A stretch of DNA of 64,000 nucleotides from Clavibacter michiganensis (GTDB taxonomy: Bacteria > Actinomycetota > Actinomycetes > Actinomycetales > Microbacteriaceae). The stretch spans positions 2,108,001 to 2,172,000 of the forward strand of contig NZ_JAFBBJ010000001.1 of assembly GCF_016907085.1 (NCBI RefSeq), written 5' to 3'. Positions within the stretch are counted from its first letter, which is position 1; each line of letters begins with the position of its first letter. The notes below the pieces were generated by a model. That model was not told the DNA's origin and did not search any database. It saw nothing but the letters and a program-made list of their open reading frames with translations. Position numbers and translations under genes: made by a program. Of the stretch, positions 9,199 to 15,945 are shown piece after piece.

Positions 9199-9559
9199 GC
9201 GCTTCGATGCCGGAGACGCTGCGGCGGCGGCGCAGCAGGTACCAGACGGCGGGCAGCAGCACGAGGGCGGCGATCGCGTAGGCGAAGTCCTCGATGGGCG
9301 CGTAGCCCAGGATGAGGCCGACGAGCTTGTCGGGGTCGTAGCTGACGAGGCCGACCCTGATCATGATGTTGTCGAAGATCAGGGTCATCACGAGCAGGAT
9401 CGCGACGGGCATCCGCCGGTACCAGTAGTACTCGGGGTAGTCGAAGCGGCTGGATCCGTAGGGCACCGCGTTCGCCTCGCGCAGCAGCAGGCGGCGGAAC
9501 AGGAACCCGACGACCGCGACGGGGAGCAGGAACAGCAGGTCGAGCACGAGGTAGCTCAT
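9191..9559 (-). CDS. crtYf: C50 carotenoid cyclase subunit CrtYf
   Basis: A 122-residue protein of the small heterodimeric lycopene-cyclase-domain family. Three membrane helices are visible (LVLDLLFLLPVAVVGFL, MPVAILLVMTLIFDNIMI, FAYAIAALVLLPAVWYLL). The family motif FDNIMIRVGLVSYD and the acidic IEDFAYA segment are present; these correspond to the conserved regions of CrtYd/CrtYf/CarA-B subunits. It starts at ATG 9559, overlapping the crtYe stop by 4 bases. It acts with CrtYe at the membrane to cyclise the elongated C50 chain. Confidence 0.9.
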   Translation of the reverse strand: MSYLVLDLLFLLPVAVVGFLFRRLLLREANAVPYGSSRFDYPEYYWYRRMPVAILLVMTLIFDNIMIRVGLVSYDPDKLVGLILGYAPIEDFAYAIAALVLLPAVWYLLRRRRSVSGIEAHE

Positions 9560-9900
9560 CGGTTCGCGCGCTCCCTCGCCCGGGCGACGTGGTGGTCGGC
9601 GAGGCGGCTGAACCCGTTGACGAGGTTCATCGTGAGGTAGCAGAGCAGCGTGAGGAAGAAGACCTCCTCGAGCGGCAGCTCCGGGCCCACGAGGATCCCC
9701 GTCATGAACGGCGTCTCGCCGCGGAAGAAGATGCCCTGCGAGATGCCCGCGATGTCCCACAGCAGGAAGAACGCGACGCCGATGAGGAGCGTGCCCGCCG
9801 CCGCCGTGCGGTCGCGCCAGAAGAACAGGCGCCAGCGCCGGTCGATCAGCATCATGCAGCCCAGCGCCCCGAGCAGCAGCACCAGGTAGACGAGCCCCAT
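9556..9900 (-). CDS. crtYe: C50 carotenoid cyclase subunit CrtYe
   Basis: A 114-residue partner of CrtYf with the same topology. Helices are MGLVYLVLLLGALGCMMLID, AGTLLIGVAFFLLWDIAG and the segment LEEVFFLTLLCYLTMNLV. The motifs FFLLWDIAGISQGIFF and GPELPLEEVFFL are typical of CrtYc/CrtYe, with the conserved PxE(E) pair. ATG 9900 overlaps the crtI stop by one base (TGATG). A short Arg-rich tail follows the last helix. CrtYe and CrtYf are needed together for ring formation in characterised C50 pathways (family knowledge). Confidence 0.9.
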   Translation of the reverse strand: MGLVYLVLLLGALGCMMLIDRRWRLFFWRDRTAAAGTLLIGVAFFLLWDIAGISQGIFFRGETPFMTGILVGPELPLEEVFFLTLLCYLTMNLVNGFSRLADHHVARARERANR

Positions 9901-11498
9901 CAGACCACCGGGCGGCCGACCGTGCGCACGAGCGGCACCGCGCCCGGGCCGGTCGACGTGTCGCCGCGGAGGCGCTTCACGAGGATCTCCGCGCTGATGA
10001 GGCACATGGGCAGGCCGATGCCGGGGATGGTGGATCCGCCGGCGTAGTGCAGCCCGTCGACCTTCTTGCTCGTGTTGCCGGCGCGGAACATGGCCGACTG
10101 CGAGAGCGTGTGGGCGGGCCCGAGGATGGTGCCCTTCCAGGAGTGCAGGTCGGCGGCGAAGTCGCCGGGGCCCGATGTGCGGCGGAGGACGATGCGCTCG
10201 GCGAGGTCGGGGATGCCGGCCCAGTCGCTGATCTGCTGGATGGCGCGGTCGGCGATCTCCTCGACGCGCGCGTCCCCGGCGCCGTCGACGCCGCCACGAC
10301 CGATGGACGGGTCGGCGGGGATCGGCACGAGGATGAAGACGTTCTCGTGGCCCTCCGGTGCGACGGAGGGGTCGGTGGCGCTGGGCTTGCAGACGTAGAT
10401 GCTCGCCGGATCCGGCACCGAGGTCGTGCCGCCCTTCGGCGGGAAGATGCGGGAGAAGTTCTCGTCCCAGTCCTCCGTGAACAGCAGCGTGTGGTGGTGC
10501 AGCTCGGGCAGGCCGCCCTTCACGCCGAGGTAGACGAGCACGGCGCCGGGACCGGCGGTGGCCTTGTCCCAGTACGACTGCGGGTAGGTGCGGAACGCCT
10601 CGGGGATGAGCTCGGTCTCGGTGTGGTGCAGGTCGGCGGTGGAGACGACCACGTCGGCCTCGAGCGTCTCGGTGCCGGCGTCGGTGGTGATCTGCACGCC
10701 GCGCGCCCGCGCCTTCCCGGCCTTCGTGGGCTCGGTGAGGATGCGCGAGACGGGCGCGCCCGTGCGGATCTCCACGCCCTCGGCCCGCGCGACCCGCTCG
10801 ATCGCGTCGATGACGGTGATGAGGCCGCCCCGCGGGTAGAGCACGCCGTCCTCGAGGTCGAGGTGGCTCATCAGGTGGTACATGCTCGGCGCGAGCTTCG
10901 GCGAGGAGCCGAGGAAGACGGCCGGGTAGCCGAGGATCTGGCGGAGACGGCGGTCCTTCACGTACCGGGCCACGTGCGTCTCGAGCGGCGTGAGCAGCAG
11001 CTTGCCGAGCGTGCCCGTGCGGGTGACGACGTCGCGCTTCAGCAGCGGCCGGTAGTCGGCGAAGGTCGTGTAGAGGAAGCGCTTCTTCGCGACCTCGTAG
11101 ACGTCCTTCGCGGAGTCGAGGTAGCGGGCCATCGCGGGGCGGGATCCGGGCTCGACGCTCTCGAACAGGTCGAGGTTGGCCTCGCGGGAGTCGCGGATGT
11201 CGATGGGATCGGGGTCGCCCTCGAAGAGCACGCGGTAGCCGGGGAGTCGCACGAGGTCGAGCTGCTCGGCGGCGCTCGTGCCCAACAGACGGAAGAAGTG
11301 GTCGAACACCTCGGGCATGAGGTACCAGCTGGGGCCGAGGTCGAAGCGGAAGCCGTCCTTCTCCCAGGAGCCGGCGCGCCCGCCGACCTCGTCGCGGCCC
11401 TCGACGAGGGTGACGCGGTAGCCGTCGCGGGCGAGGAGCGAGGCGGAGGCGAGGCCGGCGATCCCGCCGCCGATCACGATGGCGGTGGGTGCGGTCAT
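9900..11498 (-). CDS. crtI: Phytoene desaturase CrtI (internal start within the crtB-crtI frame)
   Basis: The desaturase module alone is 532 residues from the internal ATG at 11498, about the usual CrtI length. It begins with the Rossmann dinucleotide motif IGGGIAGLASA, continues with VGGRAGSWEKDGFRFDLGPSW, and ends with the FAD-binding C-terminal motif HYAGGSTIPGIGLPMCLISA. It converts phytoene to lycopene by four desaturations. A CAGGAGAG ribosome-binding site lies 6 bases before the ATG. Because the frame upstream is open into crtB, this may be a second product of the same gene or the original separate gene whose neighbour has read through into it. Confidence 0.75.
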   Translation of the reverse strand: MTAPTAIVIGGGIAGLASASLLARDGYRVTLVEGRDEVGGRAGSWEKDGFRFDLGPSWYLMPEVFDHFFRLLGTSAAEQLDLVRLPGYRVLFEGDPDPIDIRDSREANLDLFESVEPGSRPAMARYLDSAKDVYEVAKKRFLYTTFADYRPLLKRDVVTRTGTLGKLLLTPLETHVARYVKDRRLRQILGYPAVFLGSSPKLAPSMYHLMSHLDLEDGVLYPRGGLITVIDAIERVARAEGVEIRTGAPVSRILTEPTKAGKARARGVQITTDAGTETLEADVVVSTADLHHTETELIPEAFRTYPQSYWDKATAGPGAVLVYLGVKGGLPELHHHTLLFTEDWDENFSRIFPPKGGTTSVPDPASIYVCKPSATDPSVAPEGHENVFILVPIPADPSIGRGGVDGAGDARVEEIADRAIQQISDWAGIPDLAERIVLRRTSGPGDFAADLHSWKGTILGPAHTLSQSAMFRAGNTSKKVDGLHYAGGSTIPGIGLPMCLISAEILVKRLRGDTSTGPGAVPLVRTVGRPVV

Positions 11499-12545
11499 GG
11501 CGCTCTCCTGCTGCTCGGGGTCGGACGGGGCGGGCTGGGTCGGGGTGGGGTCGGTCGGTGCGGGGCGGGCCGCGGGGGCAGGGCGCGCGGCGTGCACGCG
11601 GGGCGCGCGGGAGCGGCGCACGAGGCGGCCGTCGACGCCGGACGGCTCGGCGCCCGCGGCGGCGGCGAGCGCGATGCGGGCCTTGACGGGATCCGGCACC
11701 CGCACGCGCGTGCGCACGAGCTCCGAGGCGGGGGTGTCGCGCAGCCGCACGGCGAGCTCGGCGAACAGGCCCTGCGCGAGCGCGACGGCGCGGCGGCTGG
11801 ATGCGGGGAGGTCGGGGATCACGGCGCCGGACATGCGGAGGTCGTGGTCGATGTCGTCGAGGATGCGCTCCTTGTCGGCCTCCGAGAAGGACCCGACATC
11901 GACGCCGGGGAAGTAGCTGCGGCCGAGCGCGCCGTGGTCGGCGGCGAGGTCGCGCAGGAAGTTGACCTTCTGGAACGCGGCGCCCAGGCGCTTGGCGCCC
12001 TCCTCGAAGCGGATCCGCTCGGGCCGCGTCGTGGCGTGGCCGACCAGGAACGCGCGCAGGCACATGAGGCCGACGACCTCGGCGGATCCGTAGACGTACT
12101 CCGTGAAGGACGCGGGCGTGTGCTCCATGCGGCGCAGGTCCATGCGCATGGACGCGAAGAACGGGGCGGTGAGCTCGGCGCCGAAGCCGGCCCGGCGGGC
12201 GGTGATCGCGAAGGCGTGCACCACGAGGTTGGTGCTGTAGCCGCGGAGCATGGCGTCCTCGGTCTCCTGCTCCAGCGCATCCAGCAGGGCCTCGACGTGC
12301 GCGGGATCCACCCCCGCACCGGCCGCGGCGCCGTCGACGATCTCGTCGGCCACGCGCACGAGCGCGTACACGTTCTCGATGTGCTGGCGCACGTCGGGGC
12401 CGAGGAGGCGCGACGCGAGCCCGAAGGAGGTGGAGTAGCGGCGGATGACGACGGAGGCCGTCTCCTGCGCCACGCGGTCGTACTTCTCGAGGCCGGTGGG
12501 CGCCTCGGGAGCGGCGGGCCGACGGCCGGGCAGGCGACGCGTCAT
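9900..12545 (-). CDS. crtBI: Phytoene synthase-phytoene desaturase in one reading frame (CrtB-CrtI)
   Basis: One uninterrupted frame of 881 codons from ATG 12545 (4-base overlap with crtE) to the stop at 9900. Residues 1-300 are phytoene synthase, with Asp-rich motifs DEIVD (67-71) and DLAAD (199-203). Residues 310-349 form a Pro/Ala/Thr-rich linker (RPAPAARPAPTDPTPTQPAP). From residue 350 a full phytoene desaturase follows. There is no stop codon in the frame between the domains, so crtB cannot end before crtI unless a base is wrong here. The internal CrtI ATG keeps its own GGAG box, so separate CrtI may also be made. Both enzymes act in succession: GGPP to phytoene to lycopene. Confidence 0.8.
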   Translation of the reverse strand: MTRRLPGRRPAAPEAPTGLEKYDRVAQETASVVIRRYSTSFGLASRLLGPDVRQHIENVYALVRVADEIVDGAAAGAGVDPAHVEALLDALEQETEDAMLRGYSTNLVVHAFAITARRAGFGAELTAPFFASMRMDLRRMEHTPASFTEYVYGSAEVVGLMCLRAFLVGHATTRPERIRFEEGAKRLGAAFQKVNFLRDLAADHGALGRSYFPGVDVGSFSEADKERILDDIDHDLRMSGAVIPDLPASSRRAVALAQGLFAELAVRLRDTPASELVRTRVRVPDPVKARIALAAAAGAEPSGVDGRLVRRSRAPRVHAARPAPAARPAPTDPTPTQPAPSDPEQQESAMTAPTAIVIGGGIAGLASASLLARDGYRVTLVEGRDEVGGRAGSWEKDGFRFDLGPSWYLMPEVFDHFFRLLGTSAAEQLDLVRLPGYRVLFEGDPDPIDIRDSREANLDLFESVEPGSRPAMARYLDSAKDVYEVAKKRFLYTTFADYRPLLKRDVVTRTGTLGKLLLTPLETHVARYVKDRRLRQILGYPAVFLGSSPKLAPSMYHLMSHLDLEDGVLYPRGGLITVIDAIERVARAEGVEIRTGAPVSRILTEPTKAGKARARGVQITTDAGTETLEADVVVSTADLHHTETELIPEAFRTYPQSYWDKATAGPGAVLVYLGVKGGLPELHHHTLLFTEDWDENFSRIFPPKGGTTSVPDPASIYVCKPSATDPSVAPEGHENVFILVPIPADPSIGRGGVDGAGDARVEEIADRAIQQISDWAGIPDLAERIVLRRTSGPGDFAADLHSWKGTILGPAHTLSQSAMFRAGNTSKKVDGLHYAGGSTIPGIGLPMCLISAEILVKRLRGDTSTGPGAVPLVRTVGRPVV

Positions 12546-13612
12546 CGGATGCGCCCGAGCACGGACTCCGCGACGGGAGCGAGCTCCCGGCGGAGCGCCT
12601 CCGGCACGACCGGGTCGTCGAGGCGCGCGACGGCGGCGACCGCGAGATCCCGCGCCACGCCCTCGGCATAGGCCCGGGCGCCCGAGCTCTCCAGCACCGA
12701 GCGGACGAGCGCCGCCTCGCCGCGGGAGAGGTCGTCCTTGCCGACGAGCGCGCTGATCTCGCCCCACTCCGACGAGCGGACGGCGTGCGCGATGAGCACG
12801 GTGCGCTTGCCCTCGCGCAGGTCGCCGAGGTTGGTCTTGCCGGTCTCCTGCTCGTCGCCGAAGACGCCGAGCACGTCGTCGACCACCTGGTAGGCGATGC
12901 CGATGTCCCGGCCGAAGTCGCCGAGCGCCGCGACGACCTCGGGTCGCGCGCCCGCGAGCACGGCACCCGCCTGCAGCGGCGCCTCGAACGAGTACACGGC
13001 GGTCTTGAGCCGCTCCATGCGGAGGATCTCGTCGACGCTCGGCACGTCCGCGGTGAGCGAGAACTCGACGTCGATGAGCTCGCCCGCGGCCGACGCGAAC
13101 ACGGCGTCGTCGAGGATCTCCATCAGGTGCGACCGGGTGAGGTCGCGCACGCCGCTCGCGTCGATGAGGCGGTAGGCGTTGACGAGGGCCAGATCCCCCG
13201 CGATGACGGCGGCGGACATGCCGCGGTGCTCGGCGAGCGGCTGGGGCAGGCCCTGCGTGGTGGCGATGTCGCGGTAGGCGCCGGAGACGTTGGGGCCGCC
13301 GCGCCGGGTGAAGTCGCGGTCGATGACGTCGTCGTGGACGATGAGCGCGGTGTGGAGCATCTCGAAGGCGGCGCCGACGTGGGCCGCGGCCTGCACGTCC
13401 TGGCCGCCGAGGCCGTCGTACGCGGCCATGACCATGCGCGGACGGAAGCGCTTGCCGCCCGCCGTGTTCGACTCGAGCGTGCGCCACAGCTTCACGTACT
13501 CATCGCCCATGACCTCGGCGCGGACGAGCGAGCGGGCGAAGAACGCGTCCAGCACGCCGTTCACATGGGCCTGCCTCGATGTGGAGACGGCAGCGAGGTT
13601 GGTGGCGTCCAC
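12542..13612 (-). CDS. crtE: Geranylgeranyl diphosphate synthase
   Basis: A 356-residue trans-prenyltransferase supplying GGPP to phytoene synthase. Key motifs are GGKRFRPRMVMAAYDGLGG, the first Asp-rich motif DDVID (residues 94-98) followed by TRRGGPN, and the second Asp-rich region YQVVDDVLGVFGDE with KTNLGDLREGKRT. The start is GTG 13612; no Shine-Dalgarno is visible, and a -10-like element sits just upstream, so leaderless translation is possible. It is the first gene of the crt operon, overlaps crtB by 4 bases, and is divergent from idi with only 44 bases between. Confidence 0.9.
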   Translation of the reverse strand: MDATNLAAVSTSRQAHVNGVLDAFFARSLVRAEVMGDEYVKLWRTLESNTAGGKRFRPRMVMAAYDGLGGQDVQAAAHVGAAFEMLHTALIVHDDVIDRDFTRRGGPNVSGAYRDIATTQGLPQPLAEHRGMSAAVIAGDLALVNAYRLIDASGVRDLTRSHLMEILDDAVFASAAGELIDVEFSLTADVPSVDEILRMERLKTAVYSFEAPLQAGAVLAGARPEVVAALGDFGRDIGIAYQVVDDVLGVFGDEQETGKTNLGDLREGKRTVLIAHAVRSSEWGEISALVGKDDLSRGEAALVRSVLESSGARAYAEGVARDLAVAAVARLDDPVVPEALRRELAPVAESVLGRIR

Positions 13613-13656
13613 GGATGAAACCTAACATCGAGGGGGTAACGGAAAGCAGGGAGCGC
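13613..13656. promoter_or_regulatory. Divergent promoter region between crtE and idi
   Basis: Only 44 bases separate the start codons. On the + strand TAACAT (13623-13628) is a good -10 for idi and GGGAG near 13648-13652 is its ribosome-binding site. The same stretch read on the - strand contains ATGTTAGGT close to the crtE GTG. No clear inverted repeat is seen. Both directions supply isoprenoid precursors for the same pathway. Confidence 0.45.
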
Positions 13657-14223
13657 ATGTCACAGCACACCGAGCTCGTCGTCCTCCTGGACGACGACGG
13701 CGAGACCATCGGGACGGCGCCCAAGGCGACGGTCCACACCCGCGACACCGCGCTGCACCTCGCGTTCTCGTGCCACGTCTTCGACGCGGAGGGGCGGATC
13801 CTCGTCACGCGCCGCGCCATCGGCAAGCTCACGTGGCCCGGCGTCTGGACCAACTCGTTCTGCGGCCACCCCGCGCCCGGCGAGGACATGCTCGAGGCCG
13901 TGCACCGCCGCGCCGAGCAGGAGCTCGGGCTGACGCTCGCGTCGGTCGAGCTCGTGCTGCCGGACTTCCGCTACCGCGCGACCGACGCCGCGGGCGTCGT
14001 GGAGAACGAGATCTGCCCGGTGTTCCGCGCCGTCGCGGCGACGCCGGTGGATCCGCGGCCCGAGGAGGTCGGCGAGTACCAGTGGGTGGATCCCGAGCAG
14101 CTCATCCCCGCGGTCGCCCACACGCCGTGGGCCTTCAGCCCGTGGCTCACGCTGCAGCTGCCGCTGCTCTACCCGGAGCACGCGGCGCACGCCGGGCTCG
14201 CGGACGCGGTGCCGGCCGCCTGA
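13657..14223 (+). CDS. idi: Isopentenyl-diphosphate delta-isomerase, type I
   Basis: A 188-residue Nudix-fold isomerase interconverting IPP and DMAPP. The catalytic Cys is residue 69 in WTNSFCGHPAPGE; the Nudix-like helix follows as DMLEAVHRRAEQELGL, and the second catalytic region is ENEICPVFRA. ATG 13657 follows GGGAG; an in-frame upstream ATG would run back into crtE and has no support. Length matches type I Idi. Being divergent from crtE, it raises DMAPP supply for carotenoid synthesis. It ends at a strong hairpin shared with the convergent patatin gene. Confidence 0.93.
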   Translation: MSQHTELVVLLDDDGETIGTAPKATVHTRDTALHLAFSCHVFDAEGRILVTRRAIGKLTWPGVWTNSFCGHPAPGEDMLEAVHRRAEQELGLTLASVELVLPDFRYRATDAAGVVENEICPVFRAVAATPVDPRPEEVGEYQWVDPEQLIPAVAHTPWAFSPWLTLQLPLLYPEHAAHAGLADAVPAA

Positions 14224-14238
14224 CCCGCACCACCCGGA

Positions 14239-14281
14239 CGACGAGGGGCCCGGCCGCGATGCGCGGCCGGGCCCCTCGTCG
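14239..14281. terminator. Bidirectional terminator hairpin
   Basis: Perfect 20-bp stem (CGACGAGGGGCCCGGCCGCG and its complement) with a three-base ATG loop, between convergent idi and patatin genes. Flanking CCCGCACCAC / GTGGTGCGGG extends the symmetry to about 14224-14290. Confidence 0.85.
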
Positions 14282-14296
14282 TGGTGCGGGCCGGGA

Positions 14297-15175
14297 TCAG
14301 CCCCAGAAGGCGCGGACCTCGTCGGCGACGCGCTCGGCCTGGCGGCGGCCCGCCTCGGCGGAGGCCGTGCGGGTCGAGAGCAGGAGCGAGTTCTCGCCGA
14401 AGGCGGCCGTGCTCTCGGCGTCGGCCTGGATCACGAGCACGTCGGCCCGGCCGCGCAGCTGCTGCACGACGGTCGAGAGCGTCGGGCCCATGCCGCTCTG
14501 CGGGGCCTCGGGGCCGCACGCGACGACGAGGATCCGCTCGTGGTCGGCGACGACGTCGGCGTTCGTGCCGGAGCGCATGCCGCCGTCCATGTAGGGGCGG
14601 CCGTCGATGGTGACGGGCGGGAAGACGCCTGGCACGGCGCAGCTCGCGGCGGACGCGCGCACGAGGTCGGCGCCGGAGGCCTTGTCGAAGACGGTGAAGC
14701 GGCCGGTGCCGGCGTCGACCGCGGTGATGCGGAGATCCTGCTCGGGCCAGTCGCGGATGGGCAGCAGCTGGCCGATGCGCTCGACGCTCGCCGCGTCGTC
14801 CGCCTCGGGGTCGTACTCCTCGAGCGCGAACTCGCCGATCCGCTGCCGGGTCGGGATCTCGCCCTCCGTGCTCGCGACGCCCTCGCCGATGACCTCGACG
14901 GTGCGCGCGAGGTCGCGGCTCCCCATCGGCTCGGCCATGCCGGCCACGTCGACGAAGTGCTCGTCGTACGCGGCGTCGATGGCGCCCGCGCGCAGGTTGA
15001 TCGCCACGACGGATCCGGCCGAGGTGCCGACGACCGTGTCGGCCGCGCCGAGGTCGACGCCCGCCGCGAGGAGGCCCGAGAGGAGTCCCGTCTCCCACGC
15101 GATCCCGGCGACGCCGCCGCCGCCGAGGACCAGTCCCCGCGTCGGCGTGGTCGTGTCCCGCTCGGTGCCGGTCAT
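14297..15175 (-). CDS. Patatin-like phospholipase family protein
   Basis: A 292-residue lipid acyl hydrolase of the patatin fold. The oxyanion-hole motif is GLVLGGGGVAGIAWE, the nucleophile elbow is VVGTSAGSVVA (Ser in GxSxG), and the catalytic Asp is in YMDGGMRSGTNAD. The start at ATG 15175 follows a near-perfect AGGAGG box; an in-frame ATG at 15283 lies too far upstream. The C-terminal part contains STVVQQLRGRADVLVIQAD, normal for bacterial patatins. It lies between idi and the MarR regulator; a link to the carotenoid genes is only positional. Confidence 0.88.
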   Translation of the reverse strand: MTGTERDTTTPTRGLVLGGGGVAGIAWETGLLSGLLAAGVDLGAADTVVGTSAGSVVAINLRAGAIDAAYDEHFVDVAGMAEPMGSRDLARTVEVIGEGVASTEGEIPTRQRIGEFALEEYDPEADDAASVERIGQLLPIRDWPEQDLRITAVDAGTGRFTVFDKASGADLVRASAASCAVPGVFPPVTIDGRPYMDGGMRSGTNADVVADHERILVVACGPEAPQSGMGPTLSTVVQQLRGRADVLVIQADAESTAAFGENSLLLSTRTASAEAGRRQAERVADEVRAFWG

Positions 15176-15304
15176 GGTCCTCCTCTTCCGCGCGCCCGGA
15201 GGCACGCGTGCGCGTCGTGGTGGTGGTTGATGCGGACCCATCATCCCCGAACACGGTGGACGCCGGCCGAGCGCGGGATGCACGCGCGGTGGACGGGCTC
15301 CGGA

Positions 15305-15868
15305 TCAGCGCGCGGCGGGCGGATCCGCGACGGACGCGGATCCGGCGGGGCCCGCGGGGCCGTCGGCCGCCTCCCGGTAGACCTCCCGCACCTCCCCGAG
15401 GAACCGCGTCACGGCGGCGCGCTCCTCGGCGGTGAGGGCGTCGGCGGCGCGCGCGACCCCGCCGATCATGGGCATCAGCTCGGCCATGGCCCGGCCGACG
15501 GAGGCCGGCCGCGGGACGACGACGACGCGGCGGCGGTCGTGCGGGTGCGGGCGCCGGTCGACGTGGCCGACCTCGACGAGCCGGTCCACCACGAGCGTGG
15601 CGGCCGCGGTGGTGACCCCGAGGCGGCCCGCGAGCTCGGTGGGCGACAGCGACCCCTCCTGGATGAGGTGCTCCATCGCCTTCATGTCGGTGGGGTTCAC
15701 CTCGAGCACGCCGCCGAGGCGGCGCTCGAACCCGGCGGCGAGGCCCAGCACGTCACGGAGGATCCGGCCGAGCTCGCCGGCCTCGCCCGCCTCGACGGGG
15801 ACGCCGGCGCCCGGTGCGGGGAGGGCGACGGGCGCGTCCGCATCGGGGCGGGGACGGCGTCGGGGCAT
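15305..15868 (-). CDS. MarR-family regulator, CrtR-like
   Basis: A 187-residue MarR protein with an N-terminal extension and a Pro/Ala-rich C-terminus. The winged HTH is seen as NPTDMKAMEHLIQEGSLSP, TELAGRLGVTTAAATLVVDR and the wing HVDRRPHPHDRRRVVVV. It is divergent from an MMPL transporter and about 1.7 kb from crtE. In Corynebacterium the MarR regulator CrtR lies divergent to the crt operon, which contains an MMPL gene, and senses GGPP (established for that genus). A CrtR-like role is therefore likely here by context. A near-perfect inverted repeat in the intergenic region is the candidate operator. Confidence 0.82.
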   Translation of the reverse strand: MPRRRPRPDADAPVALPAPGAGVPVEAGEAGELGRILRDVLGLAAGFERRLGGVLEVNPTDMKAMEHLIQEGSLSPTELAGRLGVTTAAATLVVDRLVEVGHVDRRPHPHDRRRVVVVPRPASVGRAMAELMPMIGGVARAADALTAEERAAVTRFLGEVREVYREAADGPAGPAGSASVADPPAAR

Positions 15869-15902
15869 GCGGGCATCGTACGCCGCGGGTAGCTAAGCCG
15901 CT

Positions 15903-15926
15903 TGATCATCAGTAGGCTGACGATCA
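15903..15926. promoter_or_regulatory. Candidate MarR operator (inverted repeat)
   Basis: Half-sites TGATCATCAG and CTGACGATCA (9 of 10 symmetric) separated by TAGG, 20 bases before the MMPL start and 34 bases before the MarR start. Size and location fit a MarR-family operator controlling both directions. Confidence 0.55.
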
Positions 15927-15945
15927 CCGCACCCCTGGAGGACCC

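Noticed and set aside
9556..12966. A 1,136-codon frame joining crtYe to upstream out-of-frame sequence
   Set aside because: Only its last 114 codons are CrtYe; the rest is an out-of-frame shadow of crtI, crtB and crtE. The genuine long frame here is crtB-crtI.
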